This document shows, piece by piece, positions 1 through 11,424 of a stretch of DNA of 64,000 bases. The DNA lies in NCBI GenBank assembly GCA_015501075.1, contig JADNYJ010000090.1, positions 62,001 to 126,000 on the forward strand, written 5' to 3'. The translations under genes were made by a program, and so were the position numbers. The stretch is from Gymnopilus junonius. Its lineage: Eukaryota > Basidiomycota > Agaricomycetes > Agaricales > Galerinaceae. Numbering within the stretch: position 1 is the first letter of the stretch; each line of letters starts with the position of its first letter. Below the pieces are notes generated by a model. The model saw only the letters and a program-made list of their open reading frames with translations, did no database searches and was not told where the DNA came from.

Positions 1-73
1 CATAGTAGCATGTGCGATAGGTTCTCAGACGTGGGATGTAAGAGGTCGATATTCGAATATTCATAATCAATGG

Positions 74-867
74 GGCTCACTTTCTATAGGTGTGGGCCCG
101 CCTAATATTAAATAAAATTAAATAAATTAAATCGAAGAAGGGAGGGAAGAAATAAATAAATTACACAGTGTCTATATAGGTGAAGGTCATCTAGCATGCC
201 GTGATTTGATGAAATCTGCAGGGGCCGAAAGCAGTCCATTTTTTTGAGGCGCGCTTCGCGCATTTGGGTACGAAATTGATCTGGTCCTTGATTTGGGTAG
301 GTCTGAGTAGCACATTATTTTTTCCTACCGCGCTTCGCGCGGCCCTCTTAATATGCATATGCACCAAGAACTGTGAATTGCATAGATGCCTTTCAAATAC
401 TCCAGGTGGGAGGAGAACAGGGTGGGATTTTTGATTTATCTACCTCAAATGACCAGGATTATTTATTTTTCTAGCATGCTTTGTGTGCCCTCCCCATCCT
501 CTTTAAATGTTACCCAGATTAAAAAATTTATCTTATTTTTCAAGCTCTCCAGATGCCTTCCAATCTTCGAAAGAATGTATGCAAAAGGGCCAGTTCATCA
601 CCTGACTGTGCTGACCTAATGAGTTTCCTTGTACAGTGGTGTTCATTGAGTGGCCTCCCGAGCTAAGGAAAATGTCAAATATTCTAAAATTTACCCCATG
701 TTCGGGAATCAGGCTCATCTCACTGATTTATGCTCTAGTTCCGGACATTCGCGCCCCAGAACATGTCGAAGTAGCCGCATTGTTTGGCCGAGTTACTTTG
801 TTTGTACATGATTATATTTTCAAACTCAGTTATATCGTATTTGGCCCACACCTATAGAAAGTGAGCC
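74..867. mobile_element. Non-autonomous hAT-like DNA transposon (794 bp)
   Basis: The ends are near-perfect inverted repeats of about 25 bp: the left end starts GGCTCACTTTCTATAGG and the right end is its reverse complement (843-867). The element is flanked by an exact 8-bp direct repeat, ATCAATGG, at 66-73 and 868-875, the target-duplication length made by hAT transposases. The interior has no convincing coding frame; short open frames near 386-857 lack domains. It contains two copies of a CGCGCTTCGCGC palindrome near 248 and 330. It is therefore probably a miniature or internally deleted element mobilised in trans. The superfamily call rests only on duplication length, because the terminal bases do not match the common hAT consensus. 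Confidence 0.85.
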
Positions 868-875
868 ATCAATGG

Positions 876-1436
876 ATGCACTGGTCGAAAGTGGTGGCTT
901 GGTGGCCCGAGTAGATCCCGAGCCACTGATGGCGATCATTCATTACGTAATTGATGGTTATGGGGACGACACCAAGGGAGCGACGAGAGCATTCATCATA
1001 TTTCATGGCTCCCTCGCAACTTGTGCAGCGCCTTTCAAATCAAGCTTCAAAGTTTCAGATTTCATTTCTTCACGATATTCTTTTTACCCGCCTCAACCAA
1101 TACAGCAAGACACAGGGAGATCGTAACATGCCAGTGAATAACAAGTACGTCTCTCCTGGGCCCATTGGCAACCAGTTTCACTGGCCCTTTGGACGCTCCT
1201 TTTCTGCGAGCGATTACGGCCTGTTTGCTGTATTGAGTTTCTCCATGGGAGAAACGTACTTGCTCTCTCGCTGACTGACATTCTCTATCAATCATTTGCC
1301 AGTGAGACGGACAGGCGATAAAAATAAAGCGATGTTCCAGTCGTATGTGAAAAGGACGGGTCAAGGCTGTTCTACACGATCATTACACCCGTACACCCGA
1401 TATTTCGTTTGTTCCTTTCCAACCTTGACTCTCACA
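876..1436. other. Intergenic; upstream region of the first carboxypeptidase
   Basis: Short unrelated open frames only. I see no domain, RNA gene or repeat. It presumably includes the promoter of the gene starting at 1437. Confidence 0.5.
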
Positions 1437-3701
1437 ATGATCACTCCTGTGCTATCCAAGCTTTCGACCTTTTTTCTTTGTCTCTTGGTTCTCCTCCGGC
1501 CTGTCATCGCTGGTCAAATTCCTATCGTAGGGGGCGTACTGGGGGGAGTACCTGCTATTATTCCACAAGAGTTAGAAAGAGTGGACGTTCAAACACACTT
1601 GTCTACTACGGGAAAGCTACGCATTGTGGAAAACTCTGGGATCTGTGGTATGTCCTCATCTTCATAAAGTCTCTCCAAAAGGTCAGCGGATATCTCAGAA
1701 ACGACGCCGGGTGTTTATCAGGCTTCTGGATATGCAGATATAACGCCTTCAGATAGCCTGTGGCAAGCTGTTCCTGTCCCTCTCCATTTGTAAAGCGTGT
1801 TCTTGACGTCATCTGCTTGAAGGTTTTGGTTCTTCGCGGCTCGCGAAGACCCCGATAACGCTCCGTTGACTCTCTGGTTCAATGGCGGGGTAAGTCTTTG
1901 CTTCAAGTCTTAAATACAATATCGTGTTAGCTAACTGACTTGCACAGCCCGGTGCTTCAGCATGATTGGCCTCTTCCAAGAGAATGGCCCTTGCCGAATC
2001 AATAACGACAGCAGTTCCGTCAGCCTAAATCCGTACTCCTGGAGCAATTACTCCAATATGCTGTATATTGACCAGCCTATAGGCGTTGGCTTCTCTCATG
2101 GAAACCGCACAGTGGGAACGTCACAGGAAGCCGCCACAGATATATGGACGTTCATGCAGATCTTTCTGTCGGATTCAAGATTTTCGAAATACCAAGCGAA
2201 TAATTTGGCAATATGGACTGAATCGTTAGTTCTCTGGCTGCTTCTTCAATACATTTCTCTTATTTTATTCTCTCAGATACGGAGGCCATTATGGCCCTAC
2301 TTTTGCTAGGTTATTTTTGAAAGCGTTCGCATTCCATGGTATGCTGACTTTTCAGCAGTTACTTTCTAGCACAAAACGCTGCTATTGCCTCCGGCAGTGT
2401 TACTGGAATAACACTGAAACTCGGGTTCCTTGGCATAGGAGACGGAATCACAGTATATACTTCATCTCGTATTCGTTCTCGCTCCATTGACATTTTGTGC
2501 GGCGCAGGATCCTTTGATTCAATACGCCGGTTATATAAGTTACGCTGCTTCTAATCCCTATCACCCTTTGGTGTCGTCAGCAGAAGTCAACACGGTGAAT
2601 GAATCTTGGACTTCATCTACTGGATGTCAATCTCAAGTACATCTGAACTCTCTGCGCAGTGCGAATCTACATGAGCTGATCAGTTGCTCTAGATAGCTAC
2701 CTGTTACAACAACGGAAACAATTCGGTGTGTTCGCAAGCGCAAAACTTTTGCAATAGCAAAGTTTTGAACCCCTTGGCAGGCGTTTTTGATGTAAGTTCC
2801 TCGCCGCCGGGTCATTCCGAGTCTGCCTAAAGACTGATAAACAATTTGACCAGGTATATTATGTCCTATCAAGAAACCCTGATCCGTATCCTCCAGACAT
2901 CACTAACTATCTGGCGTCAGTGGCTAGTGAAATCGGCGCTGAGTCTACTTGGCTTGAGACTAGCGACGTTGTATATGCAAACTTTGCCATGACGGGTGAG
3001 TGGTTCAGAATGCCTCTTTTTTTTTCTGGCTGCGAAACTATATGAATATAGGGGATTGGATGAGGAACTCCCGACCAGATGTTGAAACGGTTATTGACGC
3101 TGGTGTATGTTTCTTTTTTTGGTTTCAAAGTACAATTGATTAATAATATTCATTAGGTACGGACTATCGTATACGACGGAGATGCTGTAAGCGCGGACTT
3201 CTTCCCATTGAGGGCGATTAAATAATAGCAAGCTAGGATTATATTCTGAACTTTAATGGGGTTGAGGCCATGGTATGAATATTTCATGTGACCTCTGAAG
3301 TGGTTTAGAATTTCATGATCATATCTTTTAGGTTGACGCCCTGAACACGACATTCACGTCATTGTACAAGCAACAAAATTTCGAAACATATACGGTGTCG
3401 GGCCAGAAAGCTGGCCAATTCAAGAACGCCGGCCTTTTCTCTTACATTCGCATTTACGGTGCCGGTCATGAGGTTCCTGCTTACAAAGTCAGTCCCGCAT
3501 TTGTTAGGTGTTCAGATTCCTTTACTTATGGCTTTGCAGTTTGGTAATTTGGCGTATGGACAAGCGGCTTCCCAGTTTTTTTCACAGATCATGTCTAACC
3601 AATCGTTATCTTCGACCTCTCACGCAGTCCAATTAAATGTTCCTCAAGGCCTGATTTCGGCTGCTTTTGCCGTCTCCTGCATCATCTTGACCCTATGCTA
3701 A
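1437..3701 (+). pseudogene. Secreted serine carboxypeptidase (S10), copy 1, with a 1-nt frameshift
   Basis: Peptidase family S10 removes C-terminal residues from peptides, usually at acid pH in the vacuole or outside the cell. The start at 1437 gives a hydrophobic signal peptide (MITPVLSKLSTFFLCLLVLL). About a dozen short introns follow. The catalytic Ser lies in TES-YGGHYGP, split by an intron at about 2225-2277. The Asp lies in YDGDADYIL, also split by an intron (about 3174-3246), and the His in [10 protein letters not shown] (about 3460-3486). A hydrophobic C-terminus could be a GPI signal. Intron 1763-1822 has a GC donor. The exon from 1948 should encode NGG-PGxSSMIG (oxyanion hole). Here it is one base shorter than in the tandem copy at 4663, so the frame meets TGA at 1963-1965. 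Apart from that base the gene looks intact, so it is either a very young pseudogene or a consensus error. Confidence 0.85.
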
Positions 3702-4662
3702 TATCTTCTGTCAAAGAATTCCACTAAAATAAATCCACATAAATCTAATTGTCATTGCCTTGCTCATCGGGTCCGAACTTCCATCGCTTTACTCCTTCTA
3801 GGACATACACCTATCCGCAGGTTCTTACCAGGTTCTTCTTACAACGGTATTTAACCCCGTTCCGAGGCTGGCCTGCCGAGCAGCGTCATTTGTTCCTCGA
3901 ATTGTACGACGAGAAGTTATAGTGAGTCATTATGGGGAAGAATGGTTGCGCAAGCTGGACACAAGCTGGACATGTACAGATATGCTTGTTCCTTTAGTCG
4001 CCCTTGCAATTGGTCACCCCAGTCAGCGGGCCGAGATAAAGTGATGTGCTGACGTAAGATCAGATCTGGAGAAAGCGACAGCCCATAATTTTCTCTTGGC
4101 TTTCTCTTTCAATTCGCACCACGACAGTTGGACCAGATTCTCTTCTTGAAAAGAAGGTTTGGATGTTGACTCTACGGAACTTTGAAAATGTCGACGCTCC
4201 GTTCAGATCCGTTAACTGCTATTTTCATCTCCTTGCCTTGTGATCTCCATCACCTGGCGCTCCAGCCTTCTCAAAATCCTCCGAACCTTTATGTCATTCT
4301 TTGCCATTCCAAATTGCCACAGCTTATAGCCTTGGGATGTACATTCAGCAATTTTCCCTCTATTCGAAGACTCTTTGCGCTCTACTTTGTGGATTCTTGG
4401 TTGTCGGCTACGATTGTCTTCAAGTTTTTCTTTTCCTTTTAATGAGCAACATAAATCGAAGACCAATGTCGCCACCAACTTCGCTCTTATCGCACCATGC
4501 GGTTCGACCTTCCTTCTTGACCCTGCTTGCCAGCAGGTCGTTGGCGCAACATAGACGGGCCGCTTGTCAATTGTATACGAAGGCGCTGGATAAAAATATT
4601 TTTTGCCGCCATAAAAGCCCTTCGCTTGACCAGGTTGGCTCCGTCTCACCTTCAATCAGAAG
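3702..4662. other. Intergenic between the tandem carboxypeptidases
   Basis: No coding, RNA or repeat signal seen. AT-rich blocks near 4590 (GATAAAAATATTT) and 4612 (CATAAAAG) lie 50-75 bp upstream of the next start codon and could act as a TATA region. Confidence 0.45.
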
Positions 4663-6843
4663 ATGCTAGGCAAATCCTTTGTACCGCTTGCGTTGCTGTC
4701 ATTACCCTTCGGGGTGTTTGGCGGTCAAATTCCAGTCGTCGATGGTGTAATCGGAGGTGTACCTAGCGACTCTTCTGACTTCGTGGAAGCTGTGAGGGTA
4801 CCAATTTCAAACGTAGTCACAACTCCAGGAAAGTTACGTGTCGTTGAGAATTCTGGGATATGCGGTAAGTTATTGACTGCTCCCCTGGCGCTGACGTATC
4901 TAATATGTTGCGGCCTAGAAACTACTCCCGGTGTCTTTCAAGCTTCTGGATATGGAGATTTGACTGCGACGGAAAGTCTTTGGTACGCACTTGAGCTTTA
5001 TATATTTTATCCATTTTAATGAAATTTATTTAAAACAGGTTTTGGTTCTTTGCTGCGAGGAAGAGCCCAGAAACTGCACCTCTTGCGTTGTGGTTCAATG
5101 GAGGAGTAATTATTCCATAATTTCGTAACTATTATTAAGCACATTCATCCACTTCTCGACAGCCCGGAAGTTCGAGTATGATAGGCTTGCTCCAAGAAAA
5201 TGGCCCATGCAGAATCAACAATGATACCACAACAGTGTCATTGAACCCTTTCTCGTGGAATAACGACGCCAATGTGCTATACATCGATCAACCTGTTGGC
5301 GTAGGTTTCTCCCATGGCGACGAGAAAGTCGGAACGTCCGAGCAGGCTGCGGCTGATGTCTGGACCTTCCTTCAAATCTTTCTTTCCGACAAGAGGTTTT
5401 CCCATCTCCAACTTAACAAGTTGGCTTTATGGACAGAGTCGTAAGTCTTCATCTCGCAAGGCTTGCCTTGCTAGTCCAGTCCACTCACACGCTCCTGTCA
5501 TGATATAGATACGGGGGGCATTATGGCCCGACCTTCGCTGCGTATGCATTGGCCGTTCATCCCGTTACCAAATTCTTAATTATTTTCAGTTATTTCCTGA
5601 AGCAAAATGCAGCGATTCTCGAACGCAAAGTATCCGGCAAGATTTTAAATCTTCAAGTACTCGGCATTGGGGATGGACTTACTGTAAGACGTTACGCCCT
5701 CCGCCTATCTCAATTTGTTGCTTATAGTGGCCGTAAGAATCCTTTGATTCAATATCCGGGATACATCGAATTCGCTGGCGTCAATCCCTACCATCCTTTG
5801 GTTACGCCTGATGTTATTGCTGCAGCGAATACATCTTGGACCACACCTGTAACAGGGTGCAGAGACATGGCAAGTTCACCCACCTTATTGATTTGAAGTT
5901 GATGAATAAAAGAAATATCACTGTAGATTATTGCTTGCAATGGTGTGAATGGAACTGACGCGATCTGCTCGTCAGCCCAGAATTTCTGCAACAATAGGAT
6001 TCTGTCTCCATTGGCTGGAAATTATGATGTAAAAAACCTTTCAATTTCTTTTGCCAGTCTTCTCATTTGCTTTGCAGGTCTACTTCATCCTTGCGATGAA
6101 TCCAGATCCATATCCTCCAGAGATTTCCACTTTTCTGAACACCGTCGCTCCTCAAATAGGAGGAGAAGTAACATGGGTGCAGTCGAGTAATAGCGTCTAC
6201 CGAAATTTCTCAAAGACTGGTAAGGTTCTATCTTTATTTGTCAGACCACAAGCCTGATATGGATCGTACAGGGGACTGGATGAGAAACTCTGCCCCGGAC
6301 CTTGAGTTTGTTATCAACTCTGGTGTAGGTCAAATATCCACTTTCTAACGCACAGGATTAACGATCTTCTACTTGCAGATCCGGACCATTATATACGATG
6401 GAGATGCAGTAAGGAGCTGGTTTTTCAGCATAGATCTGTGACAGGAGTTGATGATATTTCTACTCAGGACTATATCTTGAACTCTGATGGTGTCGAAGCC
6501 ATGGTTCGTACCTTTGAATCATCTTGAATGTCTATCTTATCCATCACTTCTGTCAGGTGGATGATCTTGAAACAATATGGTCGCCAATTTACAAGTTCCA
6601 GAAATTCCAAACTTTCAAGGTACGAGGACAAGAAGCAGGAGTGTTTAAAAATGCTGGGAGATTCTCTTACGTTCGCATATACGGTGCTGGGCACGAGGTT
6701 CCTGCTTACAAGGTGATACAATTTAATCTTTATATGAGCTTAAATTGCTGAGATAACCATAGCATGGAAAACTCGCGTACGGCGAAGCTGCTGCTCAGTT
6801 TTTCACTCAAATTATGCGTGATGAAAACCTTTCGTCGACGTAA
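4663..6843 (+). CDS. Secreted serine carboxypeptidase (S10), copy 2, intact
   Basis: Tandem paralogue of the gene at 1437, same strand, with matching exon order. The start at 4663 gives a signal peptide ([20 protein letters not shown]), followed by GQIPVVDGV, matching GQIPIVGGV in copy 1. The oxyanion motif [12 protein letters not shown] is intact across the intron ending at 5162. The catalytic Ser is in TES-YGGHYGP (split by an intron at about 5442-5509), the Asp in YDGDADYIL (about 6394-6480) and the His in [10 protein letters not shown] (about 6683-6712). Conserved Cys residues (SGIC-ETTPG, NGPC) are present. Intron 5870-5926 has a GC donor (GCAAGT). The intron after 5683 probably uses an acceptor just before NPLIQYPGY. 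No frame break seen. Predicted length is about 500 residues, normal for S10. Likely a secreted or vacuolar exopeptidase; the substrate cannot be told from sequence. Confidence 0.92.
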
Positions 6844-7176
6844 AGCACCGTGTATCGTACTCGACAATTTGGAGTTAGCCAGTAAACATCCCTGTAAAAA
6901 TTAAATTTGACATTTGGAGAATCCCTACGAGGTTTAGAAAATAATGTGTTGCTACATAAGTGACCATCGCAGCGTCCACCTGTGATAACCCCACCGACGA
7001 TGGCGGGTGAAGCTTCAGGTTAAAAATTTAGTGCTTAGATTATATTTTGGGCCATACGTCTTGTCGGGACCTTCAGTTATTACATACATCCTGAATAATA
7101 TAAGTATTAATTTCTGTAGGTCAGCGTATAACACTTTGACTAGCGACAATATAGTAAAGCTTTGTGCCCTCGGGTA
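6844..7176. other. Short intergenic spacer
   Basis: 3' flank of the carboxypeptidase and 5' flank of the next gene. Nothing else seen. Confidence 0.5.
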
Positions 7177-8013
7177 ATGCCGGTGTGGCTGTGCACTCCA
7201 GCGCTCGCCGCTCGACGCATGTTCTATATGCCGCGCGTCGTCTTGGCGTCCTCCATTGCCAATAAGTACCAGCGTAGCCAGCTTGCCTCTCGTCAGTGTC
7301 TACGCCACTACACCCCACGGCTGATCAACGCGTTAAAGCCCTACTTCTCAGGTTCAGGGCAAATAGCAGCTTGGCCCCTTCACCAACGCGTCCTCTTTCT
7401 TCTCGAAACCTTCAACAACCAAATCATGTACGGAGATGATGACTCAGAGACTGACCACCGATTCGAACAAGCTTTCGCAGCGGTGGATCCAGAACCTCTT
7501 CTTTTACAGATACTAAAGGATCATCCATTTTATATCACAGTGCGCGATCTTGCGATTTACTATGTCGAAGCAGTGGAAGAAAACCCTTCCCGCGGAGGAT
7601 ACCTTGCATCTGTCCTTGTCAAAGTGGCCGAATCCCCTGAAGCACCTTTGTTCACGCCGGACACAGTCTCATCCTTTATCGATCGCACTTTAGCCGATCA
7701 TCATTTTAAGGTTATCTATGGCGATCACAGAGTCAAGGACTATGGTCCTAAGAACACGTACCTTCTTGACTCTTTCCTCTCTGGCTTATCGTTCAAGTAT
7801 AGCTTGACTTCAACTTCCGACCAACTTGCGGCCATTCATGAGGGTTTGGATGCCGCATGCGGTTCGAGTGAATCAGAGATCTTGGTAGTAGGAACTTGCA
7901 TACAATTGCTGCTCCATGGCTCTGAACTTGTGACTGAGCGAGCGGGGACTTACAGAAGGTCCCCAGAAGAGGTTGCATCCAAACTTAAGGCTCATAAAAA
8001 TGCGGGACTGTAA
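7177..8013 (+). CDS. Hypothetical protein, possibly mitochondrial, single exon
   Basis: An uninterrupted frame of 278 codons from the first ATG (7177) to TAA at 8011-8013, unusual here because neighbouring genes are intron-rich. The first 50 residues are rich in Arg, Ala and Ser with few acidic residues (MPVWLCTPALAARRMFYMPR), which resembles a mitochondrial presequence. After that the protein is soluble and mildly acidic (YGDDDSETDHRF), with no transmembrane segment and no motif I recognise. It ends in a basic tail. I do not recognise the family. The open length and balanced composition support a real gene. A start at the next ATG (7219) is possible. Confidence 0.65.
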   Translation: MPVWLCTPALAARRMFYMPRVVLASSIANKYQRSQLASRQCLRHYTPRLINALKPYFSGSGQIAAWPLHQRVLFLLETFNNQIMYGDDDSETDHRFEQAFAAVDPEPLLLQILKDHPFYITVRDLAIYYVEAVEENPSRGGYLASVLVKVAESPEAPLFTPDTVSSFIDRTLADHHFKVIYGDHRVKDYGPKNTYLLDSFLSGLSFKYSLTSTSDQLAAIHEGLDAACGSSESEILVVGTCIQLLLHGSELVTERAGTYRRSPEEVASKLKAHKNAGL

Positions 8014-8680
8014 AGGACCCGCACGCCCTTCAAGTTTTAGAGGTATGCATTTATTTACCAATTGGAAATAAAATTAATTTAGTGCTCTAGCTGGCGATTT
8101 CACTTGCCGATACTGGTTTCAAACCGGAAAATGATCGGGATGATGTGTGGTCCCTCCTTTTTCCACCAAAGGCGTAATGACGGAGGAATTAAGGCAATTG
8201 TCCTTATGTACGTCGACGATTCTATCAAGTAGTTATTTTTGATGTTTGCGTCTTCCGCTTCACACCCCCGCAAAACATCTCGCTGACGGACCCCTATAGA
8301 CTGAACAGAATTTACGTTGCCTGCAGGTTGCTATACTAGCAAATTTAAAGTTCAATAAACTTTTGAATGTCAAGTTGATAAACGTCGTTTTTGTAATCCA
8401 TTTCATGCCTTATTCTCTAAATAAAGGCCATAAAAAAGCCTTTCTATGCTTTAGGAGGGAGTGGTCTCTTCCAGTTGCGATGTTCTTCACTCGGGAAGAA
8501 AATATGGGCATCGAAGGAAGGCGATTTGGAGTTGATTCGAAGGTGCAAAACAGGGCGGGAGTTATTTTTAGCCCTTTCCTTTTATATTTACAGTTTGAAT
8601 TTTGAAAGCGAGCATCAACGGAGTTTTAATAATTCGAATAATTCGGCTGCATGCCGATTTTTCGTTGTGAGCATTTTTCT
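8014..8680. other. Intergenic
   Basis: Short frames at 8363-8705 have no domain and overlap the 5' end of the next gene out of frame. Nothing else seen. Confidence 0.45.
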
Positions 8681-10003
8681 ATGGCAACGACGACTTACGA
8701 GGTAGGGCGTTTCTATGTTTCCCTTGTCCCTAGCTAAATTTTACAGTATGTACCAGGAAACTTTGCTCATGATGACGAGGAGCAATCACCTTTAGCTGCT
8801 GTAAGCCAGTAATTGTTGCCTACAAACCTACATGTACTTACTACTGTCGACGTATGCCTTCTTATCTGGACGATCGCCTTCTAGGTACCCCACCGATTTG
8901 GCCTAAAAGACGAATCTAAGGATAGATGGACAATTTTATTTCAGCAGCTCTCTGACCTAAATAATGGAAGCCCACATAATGTCTCGTATAAATTTTTCTT
9001 GCTCTCGCGACATGGCCAGGGATACCGTCAGTTTGATTCCATTTTCATTTCCTTTCACCGCGTATCAGCTCCCTTCTCACAAATTCCTTTAGATAATCTG
9101 GCTGAATCTAAATATGGAACGGATGCTTGGGATGAGTGAGCCAACAGATTAATTGTTTCCTAACTTTGTTAGGCTGAGAGTGATTGTGATTGATCTAGTC
9201 ATTGGTCAAAGTTAAACGGAGATGGGGAAATCATTTGGGGTCGTGAGTACAGAAGACATTGAAAGAGTCTTGAACATCTCTTAATTTCTGCTGTATGAAC
9301 AGCGGACCCGCTACTTACTCCCCTTGGAAAGGATCAGGCCGAGGCTATTGGACGAGAATGGGCAAAAGAAGCAGCTGCAGGCCTTCCGCCTCCTCACCGG
9401 CGCTATTGCAGCCCACTATCGCGTGCTCTTGATACTTGCGATATCATGTTTGACGGGGCTTTTGAAGATCACTCTCACGCCGTCCTCATAGTCGAAGTAG
9501 GTCATTTTTATCGGTTCTACAGAGGCATACTGATGTACTGCGGAGAATTGCCGGGAGGAAAATGGTGTTCATACCTGTGACCAGCGCAATCTAAGGTCCT
9601 ATATCGCAAAGCACAAGCCTCATTTCGAATTTGAGGAAGCCTTCACGGAATTTGACGAGCTGTGGAGTCCGAATATTCGAGAAACGAAAGCAGAACTTAC
9701 CCTTCGGGCCCGCGGAGTAATAGAAAGGATATTTGAGACCAATCCAGAGGCGACTTGTGAGTCTTCATTTGTCGCTATCATTTCCTTCATTCTAAACTTT
9801 TGCAGTCATTTCTATTACCGCTCATGGTGGCTTCATAACTGGGTTTTTGAAAGCAATCGGAAGGAAGCTCTATACGGTCCCGACAGGAGGTACGTCTGAT
9901 AATTTCAACATTCATTATTTCTCGAGCACTTATACTGGTCATTCAAGGAGTGATTCCAGTAATAGTGAGGGCAGTGATCTCACCTGCCCACGATTTCTTG
10001 TAA
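8681..10003 (+). CDS. Histidine phosphatase superfamily protein (phosphoglycerate-mutase-like)
   Basis: The exon chain was assembled from splice sites: 8681 ATG (MATTTYE), then an exon from 8748 (YVPGNFAHDDEEQSPLAA), an exon with VPHRFGLKD and FFLLSRHGQGY, then HNLAESKYGTDAWD, the exon with PLLTPLGKDQAEAIG and RYCSPLSRALDTC, the exon with NCREENGVHTC, and ITAHGGFITGFL. The signature RHG (nucleophilic His) lies in SRHGQG near 9005-9022. The second catalytic His is in TAHGG near 9822. The Arg of the PLSRALDT block fits the phosphate pocket. Seven short introns; about 300 residues; TAA at 10001-10003. Fungal relatives act on small phospho-substrates, but the substrate is unknown. No signal peptide seen, so probably cytosolic. 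Each exon is short, so no long open frame marks this gene. Confidence 0.85.
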
Positions 10004-11424
10004 TTTTCTGAAAGTGAGATAAAAGAGTTTTTAGATGAGCCAAAGTAAGGCTGAAAAAATATAAACGACAAGAATATTCTTTTCGTCCTACACGGTCACT
10101 ATTCCAATGTATACATAGAGATCACTAAGATCTGGAATTTGCGCTCATTCCCGATTTGAATTTTTATGTATACTTAGGTCACTACGCGCCGAGGACTTGG
10201 GAATCTTCTGGAACCATGGAGTTCCGCATTGATATTAGGAATTAGGTCCAGTCCGGGGCTCCCATAACGACTCTACGACTGGGTCTCGGAACTGTCAAGG
10301 TCTGCCAAAGATTGGCGTTGACGGAGAGGGGATCACAGCGACCCTGAGTGATTGTCAAATACGACGTGGTGCCGCGCTGGAGCGCCTTTATATTTAGTTG
10401 AATCTCTCAAGCTGAAGAGTTTCATACTTTGGCATCTCTCATCAGCGACGGCTAGCGGCCCAGAAGTTAACCTAGAAATATAACCCCTGTGACGATGATT
10501 TTGCTGTAGGAGGTTTTATGGGCCGACCATTCAATCTGAAGGGGCCTTATTGACCTGTAGAAGCTCTATTTGATATATCGTATTTCTTCCATGTTAAGTG
10601 GTTTGTTAGATACAATCACTTGCGACTCAAAGGTGATACATATCCTCTATCCCTTCTGAATCAGTCTGCGTAGTGGCGTGTGATTGAATACGTTCATAGC
10701 CTTCGCTTCGGTGTCATCTGCTAATAAGACTGCCTTTTATACTTATTTTGGGGTAGATGGTAAGTTAGTACACCAAGGTGCAACGGGATGCCATTCTGTC
10801 GGGCAATCTGTGAGAACAACTTGCTGAGTAGATCCTCCAGTATGTCCTTCATATCAAAATGTAAATATTTCTCCTGTTAAACAGAGCCCATCCTCAGTGA
10901 AAGTTATAAGTGTATAGATTGTGATGTATAGAATTAGTTGAAAGCTGTTCCGGACTAAGTAGCTGTGAGCCAAGTGCTCCGCCATCGCTTGAAGTATACT
11001 TATTTTAGATTGGCGGCCACCATTAGGTGAGGGGTCAGAATCATAAGCGTTCCTGGAAGGAAGGATGCGTGAGAGGTTCAGAAGCTATTTAGTGAAGAAC
11101 ATTTACGTCGACGCCAACATGAATTTATGTATTCTTGCATTGCTTGTAGCAGACCGAAGCCCACATCACACAGATCACATTCGGCATCATTGCTGAGCGC
11201 GCGAAGCTGATTGGAGTAAAAAGATTGGCTGATCTTAAAATCTATCTCATATCTCCTGATTGTTTCCAGATGTCCTGTCGGTATTCCTTCCCGATGCGTC
11301 AGTCTTTTTTTGACGCAGTGGTTAGTTCAGAATAGTTATCTCTAGCGATTATAAAGTCCCTGGATTTCAACTGTAAATTCCCAGGCCGACTTGACTTCCA
11401 TTCGAGCTAGAGCCTTCCTAAAGC
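10004..11424. other. Gene-free stretch (1.4 kb)
   Basis: I find no frame over about 60 codons, no tRNA-like box pair, and no inverted or tandem repeat. Codon-like texture is absent. It could hold regulatory DNA or an unrecognised non-coding transcript. Confidence 0.45.

Noticed and set aside
4501..4516. GGTTCGACC, B-box-like, as a tRNA gene
   Set aside because: No A box at the right distance and no cloverleaf could be drawn.
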